A stretch of DNA of 64,000 nt from Ectobius pallidus (lineage: Eukaryota; Arthropoda; Insecta; Blattodea; Ectobiidae), in contig CAXKWD010000003.1 in the NCBI GenBank assembly GCA_964059195.1, forward strand, positions 19,574,606 through 19,638,605. Reading direction: 5' to 3'. The translations under genes and the position numbers were made by a program. Below the pieces are notes generated by a model. It had not been told where the DNA came from, searched no databases, and was given only the letters and a program-made list of their open reading frames with translations. This document shows, one piece after another, positions 43,601 to 55,913 of the stretch (position 1 is the first letter of the stretch; each line of letters begins with the position of its first letter).

Positions 43601-44340
43601 TTAAATACAGGAAATTGATAGAGTCCATTCAAAATAAATTCCTAAAATATACGTATTTCAAACAGTTTAACTACTACCCTAAATTTGAATGATATTCAAG
43701 TATGTTACAGTATTTCAATATCCCTGAATTATCACACAGACGAAATATTCATGCATTGTTGTTTTTATACAAATTAATTAATAATGAAATAGATGATGTT
43801 AATATTCTCAAAGAAATATATTTTTATGTTCCACGTTATAGATCTCATAAATTGCATAATCTTTTTTTCATCCCAAAAGTAAACACTGACTCTCATAATA
43901 ATTCTCCTCTTTATAATGTACTCCGACTATAGGCCTACAATCAGTTGCACAAAATGGACAATATAGATATTTTTAATACTAACAATAAGCGGTTTAAAAA
44001 TATATGTGAAAAAAAAAATTAAAATAATAATTACTAAATTTTGCTCCATGTCATTTTCTTTACTTGAATCTTTCTGATTGTATATTTTCCTCCAAAACTA
44101 TTACATTATTATTTATATTATTATTTGTTTTTTCATATTATGTTCCCTTGTGTAATTGTCATATTGTTTGTGTTTCTGGTTTTCTTTTCTGTGTTTTTTT
44201 TCCTTATTGTTATAGCAGTAGCTTAATTATTTTTAATATCAATTTAAATATTTAATTTTAGAACCTGGTGTATTAATGTAAGCGAGAATATTGTAATTGG
44301 GCATTAGCCTGTAATATTCTTAGTACAATAAATAAATAAA
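43600..44340 (+). pseudogene. LINE 3' end (CR1/Jockey-like C-terminus)
   Basis: KLIESIQNKFLKYTYFK near 43612, a stop near 43690, then the frame 43702-43932 with LPELS-like PELSHRRNIHALLFLYKLIN and FYVPRYRSHKLHNLFFIP. This pattern is typical for the C-terminus of CR1/Jockey-type reverse transcriptase proteins. The 3' UTR ends in an (AAAT)n tail (44327-44341). It is 5' truncated and contains at least one stop. Confidence 0.7.
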
Positions 44341-44341
44341 T

Positions 44342-44985
44342 ACTTTTACCGCATATACTATGTTTTTGTGTTTCTACTGACAATTTTAATCATAGTGTTC
44401 AGTATAGAGTTTCAGTATCAGTATGACCTTTACTAGTATATTCACCCGTTTAGATCAAAATGAAGTTTATCAATTAGCTTCAAATATTTTTCGTGTTCGA
44501 TAATTAATCCATACTACATCACTGCTATAATGGATGTCATTAAGATTTAAGATACAGCTACATCACATATAATAACGGTATTATAGAATGGTAAAACAAA
44601 AAAGCATTGTTTGTTCTAGGCTTAGCTTAACTTGGATTAATGGTGAACGAGGTTGGGTGGGGGGGCAGAGGTGATGGGTCATTTGAATCAATGCTGCAAA
44701 CTGCGTTCGGCCGTGAAAGTGTAATTTTTCTGTTTGTGTATCACTGCCCATTGTTTTGACAGGCAGTGAATTTTTATTCGCGACCAGCATTGTCCTGGAA
44801 AGTTTTATGCGATATCATCACCAGCCCATTCTTGTGCATTTCCGGGGAAATATACAAATCCATTGCCTTTCCGGTGATTCTGATATGATATTCCATGCGT
44901 GCTTCATTAGCTGTGCGTTTTTAGTTTATCTATATCATAATTCGGAGTATAAAATGAGATGAAACAGTTTCTGCGTATCTTAAAG
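44342..44985. other. Unassigned DNA
   Basis: No exon or repeat end supported in either strand; the paired frames near 44581-44962 lack motifs. Confidence 0.3.
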
Positions 44986-45065
44986 TATTATTTATTTATT
45001 TATACTGGCGAAGTTAAGGCCATAAGGCCTTTTCTTCCACTGCACCAGTAAAACTATACAATCCC
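44986..45065 (-). mobile_element. LINE 3'-end fragment, reversed
   Basis: On the minus strand it reads AAGGCCTTATGGCCTTAACT and then an (AAAT)n tail. A similar tail is at 38240-38280. Confidence 0.5.
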
Positions 45066-46337
45066 CTGAGTATGACGATAAACCAGAAAAATCAGTAATA
45101 TGGAATTTGTTAGGGATATTTTTTATAAATATGATTACAGCAGCCACTATACTTTTCACCTATTTCTCCTAAATAATACTGACAATCAGCCATTTTATAA
45201 AATATGGGAATTTTTCCCTCAAAGAGAGAAGTTATAAAATTATTGTAATTGGGTGGTCAAAAATAAGTTTAAAACCTCAAATTATCTGAATTTTAAGGAC
45301 TTGGGTGTATTTGAAGTGGTTTCATGTGTAGAATTTGTCGATTTACTTATTTATAGCGTTGAGTTACTTTTTTGCCATTTTTAGCATGATTTTAATACTC
45401 TTTAATACCAAGTAGTCAAGAGTAATCAGCTATGTCCATTTTCATTTGAGAAAATATACATCTTAAGGTACAATTTGGTATAAGATTAACTTCAAAAAAT
45501 ATGTGTGGTTAATTACTATGTAAAATAACAAACAAGGGAATTTTTGTCCCACCCGTAACAGTGATAGTTTTGTTAAATTATTATTGATGAGTTAAATAAA
45601 TGTTCTGACAACCTGGAAACAGTTTATAATTTGTATTGAATCCCTCATACCTTCATTAATAACAACATTAAGACCCTAACAGTAATAGCAGAACAGGAAA
45701 TGAGCTTTTGTTTTGCATCATTAAAATCAGTGTCCACATTATGTGCCACCCGTAACAGATTTTAATAAACAAATTTAAAACATTTAAAATAAATTTTTAA
45801 TAATGCTTTGCATGTAGAATGAAGGAGAAGCCATAGTAGATTTTACAGAATGTGCAGAACAAGTTCTGATTCATTATTTATGACATGTAATAAACAAAAA
45901 TAGTTGTTATAATTTGCTAGAATGTCCCACCCGAAATAATGAAATGGCTGCAATGTCTATATATATAATGTATATATAAAATGTAATAAAATTGTTTATT
46001 GTTATTATTGTGATTATTATTATTGTTGGAGAATCTAGTAAGAGTTTGAAAAGACGAGCCGAAGGCAATTGTTCTTAAATTTCCAAAATAATATATTTGT
46101 ATCCAATCCTCAGCATGATAATATGATTTTCATGTACTCAATCTTGATATCTCGAACTTCGGGGGTGTAATAATGTACTAATTAACTTTTTCTTTTTCTT
46201 TCAGGTATGTGTCTGCGCCTGTTTATTTGCTGTTTATGTAAGTTATTATTATTTTTATTAATGAATTTCATCGCAGTAGAGGGTTTTTACTGATACTGTT
46301 TTCACATACAACCGTATACTTTCGTACATAAAATTGT
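45066..46337. other. Unassigned DNA with a recurring CACCCGTAACAG motif
   Basis: The only pattern seen is TCCCACCCGTAACAG at about 45547, GCCACCCGTAACAG at about 45743 and TCCCACCCGAAATA at about 45922, at 180-200 bp spacing. This may be a decayed tandem repeat or an old repetitive coding region. Confidence 0.35.
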
Positions 46338-47215
46338 CATAGGTAATCCCACGAGAGTTGACGAGTTTATCGATAGATTTGCGACTGCGTCAACTCGAGT
46401 TGGATTTATTAAGACTATTCCACGAATAAAAATTCCCTTTAGGCAGGCCTACTGGCTGAGGTAGATTTCGAAGTGCTAAATCTCGCCTTATATAAGATAT
46501 ATCGAGAAACCAGTTATTGATTTGTAGAGTACCCATCAGGAGCTTTTCAACGATACCCTATAAGACGTAGTTTCAAAAATTTCGAATTTCCATCCCCCCA
46601 CCAACCACCCCCACTCGTACCCCCCTAACCTCCGAATTGTTGGTGTCACTATGAACTCCATAGGGAGTACTCTAATTTATTCACGCAAAGTTTCCCTCTA
46701 TACTTCATAGGGGCCGAGATATAATTTTTTCAAAATTTCAACCCCCGACCCTCCCCTTGGGTCAATTTTGCTCATTAACGAACTTTTCCGAACTATTGGG
46801 CCTAGAAATAACATAATAAACATTTGGTTAAAATATGTTCAGAATTACGGCCGCTAGCGTGTAAAGATGTACCGGTATATATATATATATATATATATAC
46901 GGTATAAACAAAAATATCACAAAAAAAATTTTTGAACAGGCGGTGGTTTCGTACTTAGGGAGGCATGAAACGTAAAGATATGAAAGAATTTTTCGAAAGT
47001 CATGACATGGTATCGATTTCGAAGAAAAATCTACCTAAAATGTAACGGATTATTCAAATAATAATTGCTTTCGTGCTTTGTTATATAAAAACAAAACTAT
47101 AAAAACAAAACTAACAGCTGCCAGTTCACGGCATACTATGAATCAACCATCCATGAATCGATTCGAGTTACCATGTCCTTTTTGTTGACGAGTGCTACGA
47201 TTCGAGTTACCATCC
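46338..47215. repeat. Duplicated segment, interrupted copy
   Basis: GGTAATCCCACGAGA to GAATCGATTCGAGTTACC is shared with 48436-48680. This copy carries the AGGTAGATTT repeat (46433-47037) between GAATAAAAA and TGTAACGG; the other copy has no insert and serves as an empty site. Confidence 0.7.
46433..47037 (-). repeat. AGGTAGATTT family, copy 4, reversed, with empty-site proof
   Basis: Ends TTCCCTTTAGGCAGGCCTAC and CGAAGAAAAATCTACCTAAA. Comparison with 48540-48556 shows this is the inserted unit, so the family is a real mobile element of about 0.6 kb with short imperfect inverted ends (TTTAGGYAG). It has an (AT)n run at 46875-46900. No coding. Confidence 0.75.
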
Positions 47216-47578
47216 ACATGAAGCAAGTGTTATTTTAGAAAACCCGTGATTTTGCGGTCACCATTATAAGAATGACCTTTTCACTGGAATTCCCCTGGGC
47301 GTAGCGTTCCGAATATTCCCTAGCGTTGTTAGATTGAAACAATTTCAAGCACTCATTCCTTCGCTTTAAGTCGGTTGTTCGGAACAGCAAGCTGCGGGAA
47401 AACTCATTTGGGATAGCTTTTAAAGCCGACGCTTTCTAGCACGGTGTCCCCTGAGTAAGCTTCCGCCACCTCGCTATCTCATCGGCACCCACAAGCTGTC
47501 TCCATGAATACATTATTCAGCGTCCACGTTTACAGTACAGCAAGCAATAAACTGATATGTGTAGAAGTATGTAGGATA
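47216..47578. other. Unassigned DNA
   Basis: No gene or repeat terminus recognised. Confidence 0.3.
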
Positions 47579-47990
47579 CTAGCAGGTGCCCGCGGCTTCG
47601 CCCACGATAATTAATTGAAAAATTAAAAATTAAGAGTATAATAATTATTAAAGCATTGTATTTATTAACAATTGCAAGCAAATCATCCATAAACTAAGCC
47701 ATTAATAAATGAAACAGCTAAAATTCCGGCTTCAGAGTACATTCCACGATTAGAAAGCGCCGCCTGGGAAAACGATCTCTGATTCGATTATGCAGTTCCA
47801 AAGCTAACTGTGAATACGTAATATGTATTGATTCTCAACTGTTTGTTGACAGATGAATATGATGTGAATTTTATTTGATCAGTTCACTTTAATTTTCAGA
47901 AATTATATAATGTTTCAAGGGAAGGAATGGTTTGTTTGGATTTTTATTATCAGCGATATTTCAAGAGTTAAACCATCAATATTTTACAGC
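47579..47990 (-). mobile_element. Helitron family B, reversed, 3' part
   Basis: CTAG at 47579-47582 after an A, then GTGCCCGCGGCTTCGCCCAC (hairpin) on the plus strand. The body is shared with 37590-38500. The 5' end is not identified. A related decayed 3' end follows at 47990-48060 (GGTGATCCCGGCTTCGCCCG). Confidence 0.65.
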
Positions 47991-48060
47991 TGGTGATCCC
48001 GGCTTCGCCCGCCATTATTAATTGAATCCAGGATTTTAAAGAAATTTACACTGGCAGTTT

Positions 48061-48435
48061 ATTAAAAATGTTTGTGGTTCCGAGCTATGAAAATTGTAAG
48101 TAAAAATAAAATTAGAATATTTGTTGATTGTGTTCATTCCACTTAGGCCTTATATGTAGTAAAGAAACTGTTTTCCTAATTTTGTACTCTTCGTGATAGT
48201 TTACACTGCGAGAGACGAACATCGCCGAGTATACCCGATGTCTCACTAAGTGGGCGAGCGAGTGAGCACGCTATTTAGGGCCGTTGAATATTGTGTAAGA
48301 GTAAATTATAGTATTGGTGTGTTAAATTTATCCCAGATATTGTTTTTTACTAACCCGTTACCATGGAAATGATATTCTGTTACGTAAACAAAGACTTGAG
48401 GTCTGAGTGGGTGCTCAGAGTTAAGAGGCTTTTAT
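48061..48435. other. Unassigned DNA
   Basis: No gene or repeat end supported. Confidence 0.3.
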
Positions 48436-48680
48436 CATAGGTAATCCCACGAGATTTTACGAGTTTATCGATGTATTATACTATAATATATCTCAAGGAA
48501 CTCATAATCTCGGGTTGGATTTATTAAGACTATTCCATGAATAAAAATGTAACGGCTTATTCAAATAATAATTACTTTCGTACTTTGTTATATAAAAACA
48601 AAACTAACAGCTGCGAGATCACGGCCTACTATGAATAAACCATCCATGAATCGGTTCCAGTTACCATCTTTTAATCAGGG
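48436..48680. repeat. Duplicated segment, uninterrupted copy
   Basis: Matches 46338-46432 plus 47038-47215 across the insertion point, with about 30 bp of local difference (48470-48510). Confidence 0.7.
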
Positions 48681-48839
48681 CTACCAATAGTGCATATAAG
48701 ATGTAGTTAACTTAATTCAAGTAAGCTAACAGCAGAACAGAATAAAAGCACGCGAACTGGCTTGCACCGAATCGAAATTGTGTTTTTAATCAATGTACAT
48801 TTCTATTATTTCAATTTCCAAACAAGTTATGTTGTATAT

Positions 48840-49262
48840 GATATTTTCCCGGGCTACTAACCCGGTGGTGAATTGGATTAATTCCGACGTTTCGAAGCCA
48901 AACTGAGGCTTCATTGTCAAGGAGAATGAAATGCCGGGATTAGATGGGGTGTATTTATAGGACTGCTGTGAATGGGGACATCCGGATTGGAGAAAGGATT
49001 TGTTGAAGACCAACCAATCAGGAAACAGATGGGTGCTGTAAGAACAGGGGGGAAATTAGAGAAGTAGAATCGGTCCAAATAAGGGCCAACGGTCAAAAGG
49101 TAGTGATAATAAATTATTATTATATAGGTGGTGGTGGAAACGAGAAAAATAATCCCATCTAATCCCGGCATTTCATTCTCCTTGACAATGAAGCCTCAGT
49201 TTGGCTTCGAAACGTCGGAATTAATCCAATTCACCACCTGGTTAGTAGCCCGGGAAAATATC
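48840..49262. mobile_element. Inverted pair of Penelope-type tails
   Basis: Arms of about 110 bp (48840-48948 and 49152-49262) are near-perfect inverted copies around a unique 203-bp spacer. Each arm ends in CCCGGGCTACTAACC and holds AATGAAGCC...GGCTTCGAAACG, a stem (GAAGCC/GGCTTC) followed by GAAA as in Penelope tails. No RT or GIY-YIG coding between them. The three open frames here are shadows of the palindrome. Confidence 0.65.
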
Positions 49263-49289
49263 ATATATTACCAGCACCAGGAAAAATTC

Positions 49290-49615
49290 AAAGCACAAGT
49301 TATGTTGTATTGCAACTTCCAAAGCCGTACATGAACACTGTAAAACAATATGTTGTCATGAGTTCTGATTTGCATTTCATACATTCTTTCTAACATATAC
49401 TATAAAATAGGCACTTAATTGGGCGTTACTCCGGTACTGGTCAACCGATTTGGTCCAATATTAATAGGCTTCTTCCCGTGGACGTTATAAATGCGTATAC
49501 CAAGTTTCATGAAAATCCGATAAAGCGTATTTCAGTTATCGCGCGTAAAGACACACGGACAGACATTTTCCCATCCCCCACACAATCTCAGAAAGTACCA
49601 TTCTGGCACGTAGTA
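49290..49615 (+). repeat. ACAGAC-type dispersed repeat, fullest copy
   Basis: Runs from GCAACTTCCAAAGCCGTACA through TACCAAGTTTCATGAAAATC to an ACACACGGACAGAC stretch and AAAGTACCATTCTGGCAC. This is the reference for the other copies. The transposon class is not assigned. Confidence 0.6.
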
Positions 49616-50590
49616 ACCCACCTGTAAAGTAGCAGCTGTTTATGTTTTTATTGCTGTCATACAAAGCTCACGTCCATGGTTAAGGGTTAAGTGTGTCAAA
49701 TTTCAAGTTTATAGCACAAATAGTTTAGAAAATCACTCGCAAGATATCGGCGTAATGCTGTGTAGGCATGCATAGTAGAATTTCTATATTGTGCAACTGT
49801 GCCATACTCTTGACATAGAGGCAGTCCTTTGCGTGATATTATGAACTATGGCACTGTGACGTGGACTTCAGTTTCAATTGTGCCACCAGAGTGCATTATT
49901 ATTCTCCAAACTAAACCCTAGTAAGCAAGATAAACTTGAAAGTAAATGATGAAGGGCAGGTCAAGTCCAAAATGAGCTTGCGGTTTCATCTACTAAGTTT
50001 CAAGTTTAGTAGCGACCCAGAGATTAAAGGTCCAGATACTGACCACTAAGTTTCTCCTAAAATGCCTCCTCCAGGCCTTATTGCTTGCTAAACGATGGCT
50101 GTACGGAAATTCTTCCTGTTAACTCCTCCCCTAATAGACTGTGAACAGGGATTCACCAATACTTAATGCTGGCTGTAATAACTGTCTGCCAAGATGAGGC
50201 ATAATGTTGGAAATGTTCCAAATTCCAAGCAATTTCCCACTCTCTCCTCCTGCTGTGGGTATAACTTGCTTTACGAACTTGGCAATGTTTACACAAATAA
50301 ATTCAATTTTAGCTAAACAGATGGCGAAGGAAGAAATCCTCGCTAAACAAAGGAATAATTTATCTGGGATGTAGATTTTATGAATTCCTGGATTGTATTA
50401 ATATAAAAATAATAACAAAAGTGTTACCCATAAAAGTAAACTGATAAAACAAACTATAGAGTTTTAGATCACGGTTTGTTGAGAAAGTTTGATCAGCGTA
50501 TGTGAACGTACAGAAGTTCATGCTGAAAAATGTCGTAGGCCTATCTAAGAACCCACCATCGCATACTACAAAGGAAAATACTCCCTTTCT
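49616..50590. other. Unassigned DNA
   Basis: No exon or defined repeat seen in about 975 bp. Confidence 0.3.
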
Positions 50591-50594
50591 TCTA

Positions 50595-50990
50595 TTACCA
50601 TCTTTGGGCTGATGGTCGGTGCAAGGGGGACAATTCCTTCACTCTTTGTGGATTTCTGCAGATTCTTCCATCTGAACAACATTGTAATAAATGAAGTGTC
50701 TCTGACAGCCCTGAAAGGTTCCCTCTCTATACTCAGGAATCACTTATATTCCTGATTAACGATATATAAATATTATTTTGCTTTTCTATATTTATATTTC
50801 TTTGTTATATATTTGTCTTCTAGTTTTTGTTCTTGTTGTTTCATAAGTTTTCTTGATATAGGCCTTAGTTGTTAATGTGAGTTTTTCTTAATGTAAATGC
50901 TTGTAAACACTTCTTTGTGGTGCAAATTATTTATTTATTTTTTCTATTACGCTTTGTCTTAGGGCAACCCATAACTGAGGGAAGCTGAAT
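50595..50990 (+). pseudogene. LINE ORF2 C-terminal fragment, second copy
   Basis: FGLMVGARGTIPSLFVDFC near 50607, then LTALKGSLSILRNHLYS and a stop at about 50757. The same C-terminal block is at 35445-35783. It is followed by a 3' UTR of about 200 bp. A reversed 3'-end-like tract (TTTATTTATTTTTTCTATTA) abuts at 50925-50990. RT is absent. Confidence 0.7.
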
Positions 50991-52490
50991 GTAAAAATAA
51001 TAAGTAGATAACTAGAATATTAACAGAACAAATCTACAACCATTACTTCCGTCAAGAATACAGTGAAATCTCGATAGAACGAATTTTTGCATGGACCAGA
51101 AAAAAATTGTTGTAGAAAGTGTTATTTTTATATCGAGAATTTATAAAATGTGCTCTAAATATGATGGTATATAAGGAAGCACTTCTGTAATTCCATTTTT
51201 TCTAACTAATTAACAAAAACTAATGTGATTTTAGCACACGAACTTCTACTCTTCGTTTAAATTAATACACTACACTACTAAGTTCACACACTTTTTACTC
51301 ATTTATGCACGACGTAACTAATTAATGGTACTTACGAATATTGTTGCCGTGGATCGTAACTTGTCATTCCCACACGCAATCTGGTTGCTATGAAAACAAA
51401 AGAAATCTCAGTGTTGTAAAAATTACAAAAAGCAAAAAGTGAAACCATCACAATACAAACCTTTATCGAAGACCGGAACCAAGGCCCCCCAGTTTGTGGC
51501 GACTTTAACAGGACAAATATTCAGTCCCCATAACAACCACACATGCGAATCACTTTCTGAAATAAACATCTATCTTCAAGAATGTATATACATAATATTT
51601 TCAGGTAATATCACAATTAATATAATTAAATTGATATAAATAATGATCGTGCATAAAATAGCATACAATACTCGTTCCGTAAGCGCATAACGGATCTCGG
51701 AAATTGAAAAAGCTCGGCACCTCGTTTTTTCAAACTCTTTCCTGGAACTAGTATCGCAATATACTATTTGAGAAAGGAGATTTTATATTACAGTATTAGT
51801 CAAGGAAAGCGTGGACAAGTGTGATATATTTTATTTCTTTTACTCTCTTTGAAAAAGTCAGATATGACAGTCTGATTCACTTTTCTTATGAAGAGGGAAA
51901 CCCACAAAGACCTTATTGCACCGACGACTTAATTGCCTTCTGGGACACATGGGACAGTTGATAGACATTTCTGTACAGGCTTCGCAAGAGGCAGTGACTT
52001 CTAATTTGGTTAAGGTTGGTAGATTCTACACACTATGTCCTTCCTCCTCTTCTTCCCCTCCTTTGTCCGTCTGTTTGTTGTGATTTACGTTAAGCGACCT
52101 ATTTTATCGTTGTGCCAAGGAAAACGTTTGTTATAGGGATTCTAAATGTAATCTGAAAAACATCTGAAAGCGATAAATGCACAGTCGAAAAATTCCAAAG
52201 TTCTTTTGTAGAGTAAAATATTTAAAATGTGAACTTTTTTTGGAATTTCCCATCAGAATCTGCCATGGCAGTTGGACGTGGCAATAGTATTGCCAAATTT
52301 TACGATTCTAGCTGTTCCAAGTTTATAGAAAATGTCATATTGTGAGGAAAATATGCAAAATGTACTTAAAATAAAAATGTAACAACTGTATCTAAGGTAT
52401 AACCAATGGAGATAGACAAAAATTAAAAGAATCCGTTAGGCCTACTGCTGGTGCAATCGGTTTTTTAGTACGACTTATCGTTTAGCTACT
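50991..52490. other. Unassigned; pogo-like end fragment at 51055-51140
   Basis: TACAGTGAAATCTCGATAGA near 51058 resembles a pogo/Tigger inverted end; no partner end was found. The plus frame 51439-51639 lacks motifs. Confidence 0.35.
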
Positions 52491-52515
52491 ATGAGCCTCC
52501 AAAGGACCTCTGACC

Positions 52516-52519
52516 CCCC

Positions 52520-52571
<52 letters not shown>
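52516..52571. repeat. (CT)n(AT)n compound microsatellite
   Basis: CCCCCC, then about 11 CT units, then about 16 TA units. The minus-strand frame over it is low-complexity. Confidence 0.9.
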
Positions 52572-52573
<2 letters not shown>

Positions 52574-52784
52574 ACAGCTCAATGACACAGACCTTAAAGT
52601 TCCGTCTGCCGTGTTTTGAATGCTTTGTATGGGGGTAAAAATTGGAAGTTTTAGAATTTTCCGTAGATTACAGGCTATAAGTATGCCAAAATTTAAGTTT
52701 TGGCTCATCTGGAAGTTGGCAAACAATTACCGGTATGTCGGTGCGTGAGTTAGGCGTGGTAGTGTAGTGATGATTTGCTATTTA

Positions 52785-52985
52785 AAAAGCACGTGCCCAT
52801 TATTGAGTCGTTACTCCGGTACTGGTCAACCGATGACCGATTTTGTCCATAATCAATAGCGTTCTTCCTGTGTACATACTAAGTTTCATGTAAATTGTAT
52901 TCGAGTTATCGCGCGGACAGACAAACAGACAGACGGATAGACATTTTTTGCGTCTACCATGTTATCTTAGAAAGTACCATTCTGG
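52785..52985 (+). repeat. ACAGAC-type dispersed repeat, copy
   Basis: GAGTCGTTACTCCGGTACTG, CTAAGTTTCATGTAAATTG and GACAGACAAACAGACAGACG match 49290-49615. Confidence 0.65.
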
Positions 52986-53061
52986 CATTTATTTATTTAT
53001 TGTATCTCTAAATCTTTATGAACCCTATTTTGTTAGAAAAGGCTTCTTAGGGTTATATCCA

Positions 53062-53125
53062 TTTAATAATAATAATAATAATTTTGTTTTTCCTGGCAGA
53101 ATAAGACCACAGGGCCTTTTCTTTC
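53062..53125 (-). mobile_element. LINE 3'-end fragment, reversed
   Basis: (AATAATAAT) tail side and CCACAGGGCCTTTTCTTTCT on the plus strand resemble the reversed 3' tails at 40545 and 44986. Confidence 0.4.
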
Positions 53126-54069
53126 TTACGTTATTAAATATATATATATAGGTTCAATGCAAAGGAAGAATCAACATATAAACACAATTTAATGTTAAAC
53201 AGAGAAAACCTTATCTATTTTAGATTATTTACTGAAACATTTAAAAATAATATAAGTTAGAAACAGATCAATAAAAGCGTATAAATAGACTTTCCTTTTA
53301 AAACATTTACTAAGTTCCTAGTCTTATAACAAATTTTTTCATTATCACGAATTTACTTAAACAGAAAAGAAGATAGAAAGGAAACCTCAACAAAATATGT
53401 TTTAAAAACAAACAGGAGAGAGGCTTTGATAAGGAAGGAAAGAGTATAATGCAAGCAAATTAAGAAATGAAAATGGTCGGCAAATGGAAGTAATTAACCC
53501 AAACAACAGATCGTTAGAACACATTTCAGACACTCTAATTCTACAGAAGTTACTTGATACTGCAGTGCTTAATATTATTTCCTGGGTATCGACGGAATGA
53601 GTAATACATCATAGGGAACACCATGTAGCAATTAGAGCGGTTCGTGTATCATACTTGCGATATATGTTAATGAGGATGGAACTGGAAATGAACATGACTA
53701 CATATAGAGATGTGCTCCTGGGAACATGTGAAATACTGTTATAACTCCGTAACCCCAGTACGTTAGCCCTGAGTTCCTAATGCAAGGCTCGTGACCTGTA
53801 AGAGAACCTGAATTTCATTTAATCTTATCAACAGTAACACCAAAAGTGCTGATACTTTGACTCCTACACATGTTTATTGTCACGATAACTAGTATTTCGA
53901 GACCAAGTATCGAGGAATTACACTCCCGTGATAAGAATACGTACAAAAAAGTGTAGATATGGCGAATAATATCATGTAGAGCGTTTATTTTGTGCCCTGT
54001 GCCTTGACTTACCTTTGTTTATCCATGGAAACACTTTCTTGATTGGCATTGTCTTGCAGCTCAGGAATA
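53126..54069. other. Unassigned DNA
   Basis: No gene or repeat end supported. Confidence 0.3.
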
Positions 54070-54618
54070 CCAGAGTGTCCACAGAAACGTAATTTCCCTT
54101 ACTTTTCATGACCAGAAATTTACATTTGCCTGACCGCAAGAATTAATGTTTTCAACCTTCTTTGTCATCATCATCATCCTTTCAAGTATTAGGCCTAATG
54201 GCCTGTTACGGTCTCCTTCCATCGCCGGAATGGTCTGCCCACAGATCGTTTCCCACATGGAATATATTGAAGCATTCTTTGTAAATAATCAAAATAGAAT
54301 AAAACTAAACAAAAAAATCCAGCCTCCATAACAAAAATTAAGAAATGATTAATTGGTTAGCTGAAGTAGTGAAAAGAAAATTGACTACAGAGTCTAGGCT
54401 ACAGCGGACTGGAGCAAAACACATGCCCCTCACATTTTGCTCATAGAAGCTAGTTATTTTCTCTCACTATTCCATACTTTTTTTTACAAATTTCCCTTTT
54501 CTTTTATTTTACAAAAATCCCTGACTTTCCTTGAGCGATTTCAATTTCCCTGACTTTCACTGACTTTCCAGAATGTGGACACCCTGTAATACCTTTATAT
54601 ATATTGGTAATATATGTA

Positions 54619-54668
<50 letters not shown>

Positions 54669-55164
54669 TATTCACATGCCCCCAATTCTGCTATCTGCCT
54701 ATGGTTGATGACGCAGCGGTCGGGTGGTAGGCCTTGTCCCTTCAGGGATGTTAGCGCCACGGAGGAGGATATATTGGTATTACAGGATGTCCACATTCTG
54801 GAAAGTCAGGGAAATTGAAATCGCTCAAGGAAAGTCAGGGCTTTTTGTAAAATAAAGGAATAGGGAAATTTGTAAAAAAAGTATGGAATAGTGAGAGAAA
54901 ATAACTAGCTTCTATGTGCAAAATGTGAGGGGCATTGTGTTTTGCTCCAGTCTTCTGTAACCTAGACTCTGTAATCAATTTTTTCAGTACTTCAGCTAAT
55001 CAATTCATCATTTCTTCATTTTTGTTATGCGGATGGAGGAGACTGGAATTTTTTTATTTTATTTTTTATTTGTTCTTGTTGAAAACGTTGATTCTTGTGG
55101 TCAGGGAAATGTAAGTTTCTAGTCATGGAAAGTCAGGAAAATGAAGTTTCTGTGGACACTCTGT
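54070..55164. mobile_element. 1.1-kb foldback element
   Basis: A long inverted repeat with arms of about 500 bp. The left arm begins CAGAGTGTCCACAGAAAC and the right arm ends GTTTCTGTGGACACTCTG. Both arms carry the phrase GGGAAATTGAAATCGCTCAA (or complement) next to the centre. The centre (54597-54665) is a (TA)n run. About 150 bp in the left arm (54160-54310, with GCCTAATGGCCTGTTACGG) has no counterpart and is a later insert. No transposase. Confidence 0.8.
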
Positions 55165-55913
55165 ATTATAAAATTATGTTCCAACTTATACCCTCAAATA
55201 ATTCGACTATATAAAACCAGGGGCTGTTGCATAATAGCTTATAATAATTTTCATTACAATGTTAAACAATAAATCTTGTGTTACAGTCTTGTAAAATATA
55301 GTAATAGGAGGCCTGAGATTTTGTAAGCTTATAATAGCGTTAACAGAGAAAAAGGCTCATTAATATCTTTTCTACTCTTATTAAAGTATTCAAATAAAGC
55401 ATAATATTCAAAAGTTTGGGTTAAACCTGAAAACGTCAAAAACAGATTTTAATTAAAAACAGTTTTAGCCATTTTTAGTTTTTAACTTCTTATTTGGCCC
55501 TTTTAGGTTATAAGATTGGACTATGTGATGGCCCTAGTTATAACCTAAGACTTTTCTAATTTCTAATGCAGTAATATTTTGACGGGAATATACATATAAG
55601 AATTCTATACTTTCGGAGCTAAGATAGTTTACTTTATTTGAAAAGTATCACAAAATTTAATTTGACGATATAAAACTGTAATGAAAATAGCCTAAGATCT
55701 AGAATATAAGGATATGTTCAAGAAAAATGGATTTAGGGTATAAGGCGAAAACCAACAGTTGTTCACAGTCAGGTATAAGGTTTTAATTAGTTTTACTTAA
55801 TGCTGTTTTGGATAAACTCTGCTTTTTTATTCAAATTTAGTATGCAGAAGGTGCATCTGTTAGTTGGAAATATCAAGTAGGTAAAGCCTTCAGTACAATT
55901 TTTAAATTAATTG
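55165..55913. other. Unassigned DNA
   Basis: No gene or repeat end supported; if the exon at 55914 is real this would include its 3' UTR. Confidence 0.3.

Noticed and set aside
48786..49334. Open frames with similar peptides at 48.8-49.3 kb
   Set aside because: The same peptide appears on both strands because the DNA is an inverted repeat of Penelope-type tails.
54557..54818. Tyr/Ile-rich frames at the (TA)n run
   Set aside because: They are microsatellite translation inside a foldback element.
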